From the NCBI GenBank assembly GCA_029959615.1, contig JASCOD010000002.1, positions 62,001-126,000 on the forward strand: 64,000 nucleotides of DNA. Direction: 5' to 3'. Made by a program: the position numbers and the translations under genes. Below the pieces are notes generated by a model that was not told the DNA's origin, ran no database searches, and was given only the letters and a program-made list of their open reading frames with translations. Shown one piece after another: positions 8,859-16,544 of this stretch. Source of the stretch: Flavobacteriaceae bacterium PS02338. GTDB taxonomy: Bacteria; Bacteroidota; Bacteroidia; Sphingobacteriales; Sphingobacteriaceae. The stretch's first letter is position 1. The number at the start of each line of letters is the position of its first letter.

Positions 8859-9269
8859 TTAAAATGGTTCACTATAAAAAATATTTCCGTCCCAAGGAAA
8901 TTCGCTTCCACGGCCCAAAGTAAATTTCCAAGTCAGGTACAATGCTGCTAATAGAAAAACAATTCGGCAAATATATAATCCTGTTGGGTTGAGGTGTTGT
9001 CTTCGTTTCCGATAACTAAATATTGTCACTGTTAGGAGAGAAATCGTAAGTATTGCAGAGATGGAAAGATAAAAAAAGTCGCCGATACCATGGCCGTATG
9101 CAAGATTGCCATTCAACGTCAGAACTGTAACTAGTGTTACATAAATAAAAAGTGCACAATTATATGTTTGATAAATTTTCAATTTTAGGTATTGAGTAAT
9201 ATAGTTTAGAAATCCGTCTGAAATTTTTATTAAAATAGGTTTAGTAGTCGTTCGTCTTACAATTACCAC
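8859..9269 (-). CDS. Small membrane protein of unknown function
   Basis: 136 residues with three or four hydrophobic segments (about residues 38-55, 65-85, 97-113) and a basic loop YRKRRQ in the middle. I do not recognise a family. The ATG is 12 bp after a GTTATAT core-like end of the preceding repeat, and the gene is followed by another repeat, so it has the position of a single-gene cassette. The coding status rests on frame length and this layout only. Confidence 0.5.
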   Translation of the reverse strand: MVIVRRTTTKPILIKISDGFLNYITQYLKLKIYQTYNCALFIYVTLVTVLTLNGNLAYGHGIGDFFYLSISAILTISLLTVTIFSYRKRRQHLNPTGLYICRIVFLLAALYLTWKFTLGRGSEFPWDGNIFYSEPF

Positions 9270-9280
9270 TAAGGGTTTGA

Positions 9281-9402
9281 GTATATAACTTGTGGCGGTT
9301 TTTGAAGGACTTTCCTGTCCGCATACACTAAATTACTTAAAAGCACAAAACTTGAATTTACCACTTTACCCGTCATGGGGTATATACACCGTTTGTCACT
9401 AG
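9281..9402 (-). repeat. attC-like site after the SUKH gene
   Basis: On the minus strand it starts with ACAAACGGTG just after the SUKH stop and ends with AACCGCCACAAGTTATATAC just before the next gene. The AAC...GTT ends and the place between two genes match the other sites in the array, but the interior is less conserved and the ends do not pair as well. Confidence 0.4.
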
Positions 9403-9408
9403 CTTTTT

Positions 9409-10131
9409 TTATTTCTTTCCACCGAAAAGTCTCGATAGAAAACTTTGTTTTACTCGTTTCTCAACTATCCAAATCGGTTTGTCATTCGGTCTTATTATCT
9501 TTGTATTGGGTCCTGATTTACCCCACGGAAATCCTGTTTTTATTGGTTTATCAGTCAAGTCTGCCACTAAAAATATTTCAGGTAAGTCAAATTTTTCGTT
9601 TTCAAAGTCGTAGTCCTTTTCGTTTTTTTCCATTATTCCTACTTTTTCGCCCCAAATGTCCATTACAATCTTTTCGTGAATAATATCTAAGTTGGATTGA
9701 TTTCCTTTTTGTCCAAACTCGTCAACGTGTTTTATAAATTGAGCTAAATTTTCAGAGTGTTTTACAATTACAGCTGGATCGTGACAGACATAATAAACTG
9801 AATTCCAATTTCCATTTGAGTCAATGTCTAGAATCCAAAAATTCCCAAATCCATCTCCTGCAAGTTGAATTGAGTTGGGAAACATTTCTTCAAACCCAAA
9901 ATGTCCATAAGCATCAAAACGGATTTCCTCGAGTCCATAGAATTCAAAACCTTTGCTGAATCTCAGTAGTTCTTCAATTTCATTGGGTAGGTTGTTTTTC
10001 GGAAGCTGACCTTTTAAGCTTTCTATTTCGCTTTCAGTCATTCCGTCCAACAATTCTACTTTATACAAATCACCGTCTTCCGATTCGTATCGGTTAGAAA
10101 GGATTGACTCTAGTTGTTGTTTCGGTGTCAT
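9409..10131 (-). CDS. SMI1/KNR4 (SUKH) family protein, likely immunity protein
   Basis: 240 residues. The core FSKGFEFYGLEEIRFDAYG, then GDGFGNFWILDIDSNG and VYYVCHDPAVIVKHSENLAQF is the usual SUKH signature (G-N-FW-D and YY--HDP motifs). SUKH proteins commonly protect cells against contact-dependent or polymorphic toxins, but many are orphans as here: no toxin gene is adjacent. The C-terminal 70 residues, ending in a basic FLSRLFGGKK tail, lie outside the core domain. Its position between two attC-like repeats fits a mobile cassette cargo. Confidence 0.8.
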   Translation of the reverse strand: MTPKQQLESILSNRYESEDGDLYKVELLDGMTESEIESLKGQLPKNNLPNEIEELLRFSKGFEFYGLEEIRFDAYGHFGFEEMFPNSIQLAGDGFGNFWILDIDSNGNWNSVYYVCHDPAVIVKHSENLAQFIKHVDEFGQKGNQSNLDIIHEKIVMDIWGEKVGIMEKNEKDYDFENEKFDLPEIFLVADLTDKPIKTGFPWGKSGPNTKIIRPNDKPIWIVEKRVKQSFLSRLFGGKK

Positions 10132-10157
10132 TTCTATTTGTGTTGTTTTTAGCGTGT

Positions 10158-10285
10158 TTCTAATGGTTTGCAGCTTTAAGTGAGCCTAATTTAACACTAA
10201 TTACCCACAGTCCTAATCTAAATAAATGGCTTCAAATTTTTGTGTTTTTATTTTGCCAGAGTTTTAAATAAACCTGTTGTTATGT
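10158..10285 (-). repeat. attC-like site after the 188-codon unknown gene
   Basis: Minus strand: begins with inverse core ACATAAC (10285-10279) and ends near ATTAGAA (10164-10158). The inverse core is complementary over six bases to GTTATG, the first bases of the same gene unit at 10867. The interior shares the ACACAAAAATTTGAAGCCA block with the sites at 8.8 and 15.2 kb. The terminal core has A where G of GTT is expected. Confidence 0.6.
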
Positions 10286-10297
10286 CGTGCTTTTATT

Positions 10298-10831
10298 TTA
10301 CGCTATTTTTAAAAACGGTTGGTGTTTTAGTTGAAATTGATAGTCTTCTTGATTTAGGAAAGGCCAAATATCAAAGTCTCCAAGTTTTTTAAATTCCTCA
10401 AAGGCCTTTTCTTTTTCTCTTCTAGCATCTCTGTAGTATTGGCCAAAAGATAAAATGGTTATGATGATTTCTCCCAAAGAAAATTTCAGTAAAGCATTAT
10501 TTTGGTCAAAATATGGCCATTTATATTCTTGCTCGCTTCTTAGGAACAAAATACAGCGTGATATAACTTTTAATGCTTCTTCGGATAATTTGTTAGCGCC
10601 TTTTAAGTTGTGAGTTCTAGTGTCGTCATAAAGTCCCCAGCAAAGTTCAAGCATTGGCTGAATTATTTTGTCGTCAAACTTTGCTTCCTTTGCTCTATAA
10701 TATTGTTCAGGGAGCCAACCATTTGTTACATCGTCGATAATGTTGCCCTCAAACTCATCGTTTGAAATAAGTCCAACGGCCAAGTGTCTCAAATGCAGAG
10801 CTAACTTTTGTCTTCTTTCTTTATCTACCAT
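10298..10831 (-). CDS. Hypothetical protein, cassette cargo
   Basis: I place the start at MVDKERRQKL (177 residues). An upstream in-frame ATG at 10864 lies inside the GTTATGC core of the neighbouring repeat and is probably not used. The protein is mostly helical and charged (KLALHLRHLAVGL, YYRDARREKEKAFEEFKK) without signal peptide or membrane span. I do not recognise a family. It is bracketed by attC-like sites on both sides. Confidence 0.6.
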   Translation of the reverse strand: MVDKERRQKLALHLRHLAVGLISNDEFEGNIIDDVTNGWLPEQYYRAKEAKFDDKIIQPMLELCWGLYDDTRTHNLKGANKLSEEALKVISRCILFLRSEQEYKWPYFDQNNALLKFSLGEIIITILSFGQYYRDARREKEKAFEEFKKLGDFDIWPFLNQEDYQFQLKHQPFLKIA

Positions 10832-10860
10832 CTGTCTAAATATTTGGTTGTAAAAAGTGT

Positions 10861-10994
10861 GCATAACGGTTCAGGGCTTGCCGAAGGCGGGGATTTGTAG
10901 CATAAAAGTTCAATCGAAGAACAAATGTTGAACCTTGCCCAAATGTCCAATCGAAGCCATTCAGCCCCGCTTTTGGCAATACCTTGTTAGCAGC
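10861..10994 (-). repeat. attC-like site after the hydrolase gene (best example)
   Basis: On the minus strand this 134-bp site runs from GCTGCTAAC (10994-10986) to GTTATGC (10867-10861). Its arms fold: TTGCCAAAAGCGGGG near one end pairs with CCCCGCCTTCGGCAA near the other with two mismatches. The inverse core GCTGCTAAC is the exact 9-base complement of GTTAGCAGC at 12663-12655, which starts the same two-gene unit. In integron cassettes the inverse core pairs with the cassette's own first bases, and the length is within the usual attC range. Confidence 0.7.
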
Positions 10995-10997
10995 AGT

Positions 10998-11879
10998 TTA
11001 TTTCATTCCTGTCAGCACTTTTTCTAATATTAAATTAAATTCTGTAGGTTTTTCTATCATTGGATAATGTCCAGTTGCAGAGATAGTTTCCACTTGAAAA
11101 CTATTTTTACAATGGTTTTTCAGTCCAGTCTCGTTTGTTGGAAAACCGTCATTGTTTATTAAATACAACTTGTAATTAAGTTGTTCTAATCTTTGTGCAT
11201 CGGTATAAGCGTATTGCATTTGGTTCATAAATGTTCTATAGCCAATAACGGAATCGCTATTTGCAAAATCAGTTTTTACTCTGTCTTTCACTTCCTTTGA
11301 AGTTGTTGGGTGAAAAAGCATCATATCTGCATATACAGGTGCTGAATTTTTAAAATCCTTTTCAAGCATTGGAAAAAAGTCGGTCATTTGTTTCATTTGT
11401 TCTGGTGTAAATGAAACGTCAATAAATTTGAAATTGTCAACACCTACAATACCTACAATTTTTGGATTGTTGGTTAATGCTATTTGTAACATAATTTCGC
11501 CTGCCATAGAATGTCCAATGATTACAACATTTTTAAGATTCATTTTGTCAATAAATGCGGTTACATCATCGGCATATTCTTCAATTGTCCAGTTGGTTCT
11601 TTCGGCTTTTGATTTGCCAAAGCCAGGCAGGTCAATTGCATAAACATTATAATTTTTAGAAAAATATTCTACTTGATTTTTCCAATAAATTCCGTCAATA
11701 CACCAACCATGTAAAAATAGAACTGTTGTGTCGCCTTGTCCTTGTTGAAAATAATTGATTTCAACTTGTTTGTCTCTGATTGTAATTTGTTTCGCTGTCA
11801 TTATTTTTTGTGTTTGCGCTTCGCTTAAACTTCCTATAAGTAAAGTGATTACGATTAATAAAATTGCTTTTTTATTCAT
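10998..11879 (-). CDS. Secreted alpha/beta hydrolase
   Basis: Start chosen at MNKKAILLIVITLLIG, which gives a signal peptide ending near SEAQ; a longer frame from 11915 adds 12 residues before it. The fold is standard: oxyanion motif LFLHGWC, DLPGFGKS, nucleophile elbow GHSMAG and a late SATGHYPM with the catalytic histidine. The substrate is unknown; such enzymes are esterases, peptidases or lactonases. The start is 50 bp downstream of the WYL regulator, and both fall between one core and its matching inverse core, so they form one two-gene cassette-like unit. Confidence 0.8.
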   Translation of the reverse strand: MNKKAILLIVITLLIGSLSEAQTQKIMTAKQITIRDKQVEINYFQQGQGDTTVLFLHGWCIDGIYWKNQVEYFSKNYNVYAIDLPGFGKSKAERTNWTIEEYADDVTAFIDKMNLKNVVIIGHSMAGEIMLQIALTNNPKIVGIVGVDNFKFIDVSFTPEQMKQMTDFFPMLEKDFKNSAPVYADMMLFHPTTSKEVKDRVKTDFANSDSVIGYRTFMNQMQYAYTDAQRLEQLNYKLYLINNDGFPTNETGLKNHCKNSFQVETISATGHYPMIEKPTEFNLILEKVLTGMK

Positions 11880-11929
11880 TTTTGTTTGAATTTGAAGCAA
11901 AGATAAAAGGCACATAGGACAGCCCTTTG

Positions 11930-12628
11930 TCAGGGGTTTAAAAATAATCTTTTTGAACGTTCTTCTAAATAGCGTTCAATGCTGAAAGTCTTGTCGGGTT
12001 TGAAATGAGCTTGTCGTAATTTGAGTTCTTTTATTCTGTCAAGGCGAAACTCTCTTATTTCTTGTCGTAACTCACAAAAAGCAATAGTTGTCCAAACAGC
12101 CCCGCTGAAATAAACTGCATAAGGTTGAATTATTCGTTCATTTATTTGCTCTTCCTCTCTTGACTGATATTTTATTTTCAGTTTTTCGCTTTCTGTAATT
12201 GAGTGTTGAATACTGTCTAGATACAAACTTGTAGGTGCCCAAGGTTTATGAAATCCAATTCTGGAATTTAAAAATTCTAATTTCTCTTTCTCTTTGAATG
12301 ATAAAACTGCTTTTATTTTTAAAAGTGCAGATTCGTAATTTTGTTTAAGAGAATCTTCGGTATGGTAGTTTAAAATTTTACATGTTGTTACCAAAGCTCT
12401 TGCTTCTTCTGTTGTGAACATTACAGGTGGCAACCGATAACCTTCGACTAAAAAATATCCCTTTCCCTCTTCCTCACCAATTGGAACACCTGCAAGTCTT
12501 AATGTCTGAATATCTCTATAAATTGTCCTATTAGTGACTTCAAACCGTTCAGATATTTCACGAGCAGTTGTCAGTCTTTTAGATTGAAGTTGAATGAGTA
12601 TACTTGTTAGTCTGTCTAGTCTGTTCAT
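11930..12628 (-). CDS. YafY-family transcriptional regulator (HTH and WYL domains)
   Basis: 232 residues. An N-terminal DeoR-type winged helix (residues 1-55: RLTTAREISERFEVTNRTIY) is followed by GYRLPPVMFT, the usual link, and a C-terminal WYL-type domain (from about 130: LKIKYQSREEEQINERIIQPYAV, then FRLDRIKEL). WYL domains bind small ligands or nucleic acids. It probably controls itself and the hydrolase encoded next to it, on the same strand. The pair is a common arrangement for this regulator class. Confidence 0.85.
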   Translation of the reverse strand: MNRLDRLTSILIQLQSKRLTTAREISERFEVTNRTIYRDIQTLRLAGVPIGEEEGKGYFLVEGYRLPPVMFTTEEARALVTTCKILNYHTEDSLKQNYESALLKIKAVLSFKEKEKLEFLNSRIGFHKPWAPTSLYLDSIQHSITESEKLKIKYQSREEEQINERIIQPYAVYFSGAVWTTIAFCELRQEIREFRLDRIKELKLRQAHFKPDKTFSIERYLEERSKRLFLNP

Positions 12629-12654
12629 CTGTCTGTATAGTGTTTCGCTAAATT

Positions 12655-12782
12655 GCTGCTAACTTATTTATAACCCTCATAAAATAGCGCAAATCCATAA
12701 AATAATCTGTTGGTTTTGCACCATAAATGCGAGGTTTGTTTCTTATCAAATGTATTTAATTATTTATAAATCATCGAATGGG
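12655..12782 (-). repeat. 120-bp direct repeat R1, copy 1 (attC-like)
   Basis: Nearly identical to 15721-15852. Minus strand: begins with CCATTCGATGATTTATAA, has arms CCTCGCATTTATGG and CTATTTTATGAGG that pair imperfectly, and ends in GTTAGCAGC (12663-12655), the core of the hydrolase/regulator unit. The first codons copied (P-F-D-D-L-stop) are the 3' end of the gene remnant found at 15.8 kb, so this copy carried part of that gene along. Confidence 0.75.
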
Positions 12783-12840
12783 CACCTTTCTGATTTAAGT
12801 GCACTGAAGGGTCGCTTAAATTTCATTTAAGACCTATTTG
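12783..12840. repeat. 60-bp direct repeat R2, copy 1
   Basis: Matches 14260-14318 (CCTTTCTG, TTTAAGTG, GAAGGGTC, CTTAAAT blocks). It contains the hairpin-forming pair TTTAAGTG and CGCTTAAAT. It abuts R1 copy 1 and lies downstream of the S41 peptidase gene; the remaining bases to 12910 show nothing else I can name. Confidence 0.6.
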
Positions 12841-12910
12841 GGCAGGTTTCGGAGCACAAAGCTTCACGTTTACACATCAGCCCGCCTGATGCAACCCTTA
12901 TTAGTTGTAG

Positions 12911-14218
12911 TTATTTTATTAATTCAGTTGCTTTCACAATTGCTCTGTCTTCATTATCTAATTCGAAGTACAATGATTTTAAAAACTGTTCTTTTTCTCT
13001 TGGATAGTCTATTTTATAATCGGGTGGAATACCATGTACTTCGTAATTTTTACCATTTATTCCTTCATAAACTTCATTTGATAACCAATAATTCCAGCCG
13101 TTAGGCAACGATTTATTCAAAATGTCTGAAAAAGCTCCATTGGTATTGGAACCAATCCTTTTAAAATTAGGAAAATTTAATGTTGCTAGTATTGTCGTTT
13201 CAGCTGCACTAACGGTATACGAACTTGTTAATAGATAGATTTTCTTAATGTAACGGTTCTTGGATGGTTCTATTTTTATTGTCTGGTTACCGACAAAGCC
13301 ATCCTTAAAACGTCTTTTTTTACGATAGACATCATAAGGCTTGTCAATAAAATGACTTAAAAAATCAAGCCCAAATAGATCACTGCCTCCATCGTTAAAG
13401 CGTAGGTCAATAATGCAGGTTTTAGTGTTTCTTACTTCATTAACAATAGAATCCGTAATAGCATGGATATCATCAATTTCTTCCATGCTATTTAGTTGAA
13501 CATAGCCTATTTCGTTGCTTATCAAACCATGGTAAATCTGACCATCATTATACTTTTTTACGTTCTTTAAATACTTTTTTAAAATTTTATGTTGCGTAAG
13601 TGTTCTGTAATCAATCGTATTATTTTTTTTATTTAGGTTATGCCATTGCACATCAAATTCATCAGGCACTTCAAAGTCTGAATGAGAGTCTTTTAGCTCA
13701 AGAACCATTTTTTCCAATAACAAATAGAATTGAAAGGGTTCTGTTCTGTCGGTAAACTTTGATTTATATTTTAATTTGATCAGATCCCAGTTAATATTTC
13801 TTTCCCTGAAGAATGCATACTGTTCATTAAATGTCGTCCAAAGTGTTTCAAAGTTGTAAGTATTGTTGTTTTTTTGATTTTCGGTTAAATCTGCGCATAG
13901 TTTAGGTTTCTCTTTTAACTTCAGATATGTATGTACAGTAAATCCTTCCTTGTTAGTGAAAGATCCGTCATCGTTCAACGTAATTGTAGGTGTTTGATTA
14001 TTGAAATATTCCCTTGAAATTTTCCAATTGGGATAGCAATTGAAACTACTACTATGATAAGATACAACCAAGGAATCATTGATTTCTATAATTTCTCCTT
14101 CTCCTTGTTGTTCCCAGTAACCATTTAAATCAGCTTTAGTCAGTTTTTCTTTTTTAGAATTATTGCAACAGATAATTGTAATGCTAATGGTTATTATAAA
14201 AAATGTTTTTCTAAACAT
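12911..14218 (-). CDS. S41 family peptidase-like lipoprotein
   Basis: 435 residues. A lipoprotein signal (ITIICCNNSKK) is followed by a lipocalin-like start (LNGYWEQQGEGE) and then a C-terminal-processing-protease fold: a helical region (TLWTTFNEQYAFF), IGYVQLNSMEEID, IIDLRFNDGG and the nucleophile region LLTSSYTVSAAE, where the Ser after V is the expected catalytic residue. It lacks an obvious PDZ domain. Probably anchored at the outer or inner membrane facing the periplasm. It lies in the cassette-like island between repeats, which is unusual for so long a gene. Confidence 0.8.
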   Translation of the reverse strand: MFRKTFFIITISITIICCNNSKKEKLTKADLNGYWEQQGEGEIIEINDSLVVSYHSSSFNCYPNWKISREYFNNQTPTITLNDDGSFTNKEGFTVHTYLKLKEKPKLCADLTENQKNNNTYNFETLWTTFNEQYAFFRERNINWDLIKLKYKSKFTDRTEPFQFYLLLEKMVLELKDSHSDFEVPDEFDVQWHNLNKKNNTIDYRTLTQHKILKKYLKNVKKYNDGQIYHGLISNEIGYVQLNSMEEIDDIHAITDSIVNEVRNTKTCIIDLRFNDGGSDLFGLDFLSHFIDKPYDVYRKKRRFKDGFVGNQTIKIEPSKNRYIKKIYLLTSSYTVSAAETTILATLNFPNFKRIGSNTNGAFSDILNKSLPNGWNYWLSNEVYEGINGKNYEVHGIPPDYKIDYPREKEQFLKSLYFELDNEDRAIVKATELIK

Positions 14219-14259
14219 AAGATGTTATTAAATAATCTTTGGTTGTCAAACGGTGTTGG

Positions 14260-14318
14260 ATTCGCCTTTCTGGTTTAAGTGTTCCGAAGGGTCACTTAAA
14301 TTCCATTTAAGAACCAAG
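14260..14318. repeat. 60-bp direct repeat R2, copy 2
   Basis: Second copy of the hairpin-forming repeat of 12783-12840, here directly upstream of the S41 peptidase gene. The two copies therefore bracket that gene. A GTTTGAC core-like heptamer (minus strand, 14251-14245) lies beside it. Confidence 0.6.
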
Positions 14319-14426
14319 GTCTCTAGACCAAAATACAGCTGCTAAATTAGCAATATTAGTGCGAGCCCATTTCTTTTCTATAACACTGCTGTATTTGTAG
14401 TATTGTACATCGGTTACTTTTGCCAT
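14307..14426 (-). CDS. Possible 39-residue protein or gene remnant
   Basis: An ATG frame encoding MAKVTDVQYYKYSSVIEKKW and 19 more residues, ending in TAA inside repeat R2. Composition looks protein-like, but the length and lack of a clear ribosome site leave open that it is a decayed fragment. It is the only content I can see between 14.22 and 14.52 kb besides repeat R2. Confidence 0.3.
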   Translation of the reverse strand: MAKVTDVQYYKYSSVIEKKWARTNIANLAAVFWSRDLGS

Positions 14427-14521
14427 TGTTCAGTTTTTGATTTGTTTGTTACTGCTTTATTTCAGACAAAGTCTTTGTTTCAATACGGATTTATTGACCG
14501 CTGAAAAAGCGAACACTTAAA

Positions 14522-15133
14522 CTAGAGTGGGTAGTCCTTTATTTTTTGCTTCATATTATCCCAAATTTCCCAAAGACTAGCTGTTCCCTTTGAGGCCACT
14601 TCATATTCCTCTTTCCCCTTTTGTGTCAGGGTATATTTATCTCCCACTTTATTTACTAGACCTTTCTCCATTAACAATGTAATTGAAGTTTGTATTTCCT
14701 TGTGTGTTGGAACGGCATGATTAATTCCATCCGCAATCATAGAAATACCATTAAAATCGGTAGGTTCTTTTTCTGAAGCTATGGAAATTGCTAAATATAT
14801 CCATGAAATTGTTCTTTTGTCTTGTAGATTTTTCAAAGGTTCGATTTCAATCTTTTTAGGTACTCTATTTCGCAGAATAAATCCAGATATTTTTCCATCA
14901 GGTGTCAATTCACTAAAATAACTTTTGATATAAGGCCTTGCCCCGTCTGCCGGAGAAAAATCAGTTCTTAAATACTCAATATCATCTTCATCTAATTCAT
15001 TTACAGTTCCGTCTTTATTAACATAAACGTATTTAAATCCAGATTCTTTAGACCTCAAAGGGATGAAGTATTTCAGATAGACAAATAGTCCAACAATTAT
15101 AATCACGCCTATTAAAAAATATAGTATTGTCAT
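14522..15133 (-). CDS. Membrane-anchored protein with winged-helix-like C-terminus
   Basis: 203 residues: one N-terminal membrane span (residues 3-22, LYFLIGVIIIVGLFVYLKYF), a middle region, and a C-terminal part (about 110-190) reading like a winged helix: HKEIQTSITLLMEKGLVNKVGDKYTLTQKG. Such repeats of helix and beta wing are found in PadR- or MarR-like folds, though DNA binding is not shown. I do not recognise the family. The start is 13 bp after a GTTAGCC core. Confidence 0.55.
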   Translation of the reverse strand: MTILYFLIGVIIIVGLFVYLKYFIPLRSKESGFKYVYVNKDGTVNELDEDDIEYLRTDFSPADGARPYIKSYFSELTPDGKISGFILRNRVPKKIEIEPLKNLQDKRTISWIYLAISIASEKEPTDFNGISMIADGINHAVPTHKEIQTSITLLMEKGLVNKVGDKYTLTQKGKEEYEVASKGTASLWEIWDNMKQKIKDYPL

Positions 15134-15146
15134 TTTTTGTAATTAC

Positions 15147-15286
15147 GGCTAACGATTTGTAGGTTTAAATTAAGCCTAATTTGCTTGCACAAAGTGCCTA
15201 CTACACTAACCTAAATAAATAGCTTCAAATTTTAGTGTTCTTATTTCACCCTAGGCTTAGCTTGAACCTATTATTATAGGTTGGAG
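15147..15286 (-). repeat. attC-like site after the ferredoxin-like gene
   Basis: Minus strand, 140 bp from CTCCAAC (15286-15280) to GTTAGCC (15153-15147). The inverse core is complementary over six bases (TCCAAC) to GTTGGA, the start of the same unit at 15721. The arms TAGGTTCAAGCTAAGCC and (complement of the other end) TAGGTTTAAATTAAGCC match at 14 of 17 positions, and the middle ACACTAA...TTAGTGT forms the tip. Confidence 0.7.
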
Positions 15287-15298
15287 GGCTATAGACTT

Positions 15299-15664
15299 TT
15301 ATTGTTTTATTAGCTTGTGGTCACACTCAGTTTCTAGCTTTAGGTCATAAAGTCTTTTAATTATTTTTTGGTCTCTTCCACCATACCTAACTGCCGAAAC
15401 GCAAGACACGGCAATAGCATTTATAGCTTGCTCAATTTCTTTTTCAGTTTCAGGTTGTCTAACAAAATAGCATCCTTCGTCAGAATGGCCCATTAAACCA
15501 ATTGCTTCAACTTCTGGCGCACCGCATAGGGTACAACAATCCTTCTCAACATAGAAGTCGCCTTTTGCATTTAATTCGTGTCTAATTCGAGAACTGTCTT
15601 GTGTCGGCTCACATTTAAGCTTTTGTTTTGTAGAGTACTTAAATAAATTCTTAAAAACATTCAT
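15299..15664 (-). CDS. Ferredoxin-like small protein
   Basis: 121 residues. The segment FYVEKDCCTLCGAPEVEA, then GCYFVRQPETEKEIEQAINA and AVRYGG matches a family of short proteins annotated as ferredoxin-like, usually found as single genes. Cysteines are CC-x2-C plus three more, so an Fe-S site is possible but not a textbook two-cluster pattern. It is the first complete cargo gene of the cassette-like array, starting about 50 bp after a GTTGGAC core. Confidence 0.6.
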   Translation of the reverse strand: MNVFKNLFKYSTKQKLKCEPTQDSSRIRHELNAKGDFYVEKDCCTLCGAPEVEAIGLMGHSDEGCYFVRQPETEKEIEQAINAIAVSCVSAVRYGGRDQKIIKRLYDLKLETECDHKLIKQ

Positions 15665-15714
15665 CTCAGGTGTCGTTATTTAAAAATAATCTGTTTGAAG
15701 TCGGTTGAAAAATT

Positions 15715-15852
15715 GTCCAACGCTTGCCCGCAACTTATTTATACCCCTCATAAAACAGTGCAAATCCATAAAGTAATCTGTTCGCTTTGCGCCATAAATG
15801 CGAGGTTTGTTTCTTATCAAATGTATTTAATTATTTATAAATCATCGAATGG
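15715..15852 (-). repeat. Direct repeat R1, copy 2, ending in a canonical GTTGGAC core
   Basis: Second copy of the 12.7-kb repeat. Read on the minus strand it begins with the last codons of the gene remnant at 15835-16042 and ends in AAGCGTTGGAC (core 15721-15715), which fits GTTRRRY exactly. Internal arms pair imperfectly (CCTCGCATTTATGG with its near-complement). It separates the remnant from the ferredoxin-like gene. Confidence 0.7.
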
Positions 15853-16042
15853 ACTTTTAGCATTTTTAATGCTTTTATTACTAACGTCAGTGTAAATCGC
15901 AATATGGTCTTCGCCTTTATGGTTGATCAGTTTGGTGGTATCATGTATAGGTAAATATATTTTGGGCTAATTTAATGGCTTTGATGTATTTATCTTTTTT
16001 ACTCTTTTTCGTTGTAATGTTTTTATAATCAAATACTTGCAT
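15835..16042 (-). pseudogene. Frameshifted small gene remnant
   Basis: An ATG frame (MQVFDYKNITTKKSKKDKY and on, to LAQNIFTYT-stop) is followed, one base out of phase, by a protein-like stretch reading TTKLINHKGEDHIAIYTDV and ending PFDDL-stop inside repeat R1. The 208-bp span fits one single-base change. Joined, it would encode about 69 residues. The family is unknown to me. The rest of 15665-16085 holds repeat R1 copy 2 and no other gene I can see. Confidence 0.45.
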
Positions 16043-16085
16043 ATTTAAAATATTTTGTAAATTCAATTTTATAAACATCTAACTT

Positions 16086-16301
16086 ATGAAAAAGCCTCAA
16101 AGAATAATTCTATTTCCAGAAGACCTCAGTAGTTTCAGTGGGGGAGGAAGTAAAACCCTTTATCGTCTCTATAATACCATTCGCGAAAAGTTTGGTCTAG
16201 ATAAAAAGATACGCCTCACCATTTATCACATCAGAGACTATTTTAAGATCAGCTTAGAAGATGTGATCCATGCTATTTTTGGAGCTAACGGAAAAAGTTG
16301 A
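16086..16301 (+). CDS. Conserved small hypothetical protein
   Basis: 71 residues beginning MKKPQRIILFPEDLSSFSGG, with a helix-rich second half (TLYRLYNTIREKFG, LTIYHIRDYFKISLEDVIHA) that could be a small helix-turn-helix-like fold. No membrane span or signal peptide. I do not know its role. It stands alone on the plus strand, at the border between the cassette-like array and the repeat-element region. Confidence 0.5.
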   Translation: MKKPQRIILFPEDLSSFSGGGSKTLYRLYNTIREKFGLDKKIRLTIYHIRDYFKISLEDVIHAIFGANGKS

Positions 16302-16350
16302 GCGAGCTCACTCATCTTTCATATATCTTATGGTAAAGTGTATTTATTAA

Positions 16351-16455
16351 AACCCTCTCTGCCCTTATAGGGAGAACCGTAGTGTAACGAAGCTCATTGA
16401 TACCATTAAATAAAAAATAACAAGATATCAATAGATGGCGCAGCAAGAGAGGGTT
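16351..16455. mobile_element. Modular inverted-repeat element, copy A (no internal unit)
   Basis: 105 bp bounded by a perfect 10-bp inverted repeat AACCCTCTCT / AGAGAGGGTT. The interior has TAGGGAGAACCGTAGTG, AACGAAGCTCATT and a tail AAGATATCAATAGATGGCG, all shared with copies B and C. It lacks the repeated 88-bp unit that those copies hold. No coding capacity, so it resembles a MITE. Confidence 0.65.
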
Positions 16456-16544
16456 CTTAATCAATTATGGTATTGACCTGAACACAAGTAATAGACAATC
16501 ATTATAAAACATACCAAACTTACGGTGCTTTGTATTGGTTAAAA

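Noticed and set aside
10861..10867. ATG at 10864 as start of the 188-codon gene
   Set aside because: It lies inside the GTTATGC core of the recombination-like site; the next ATG at 10831 is preferred.
12838..13104. 88-codon plus-strand frame
   Set aside because: It lies mostly opposite the S41 peptidase C-terminus and has no supporting features.
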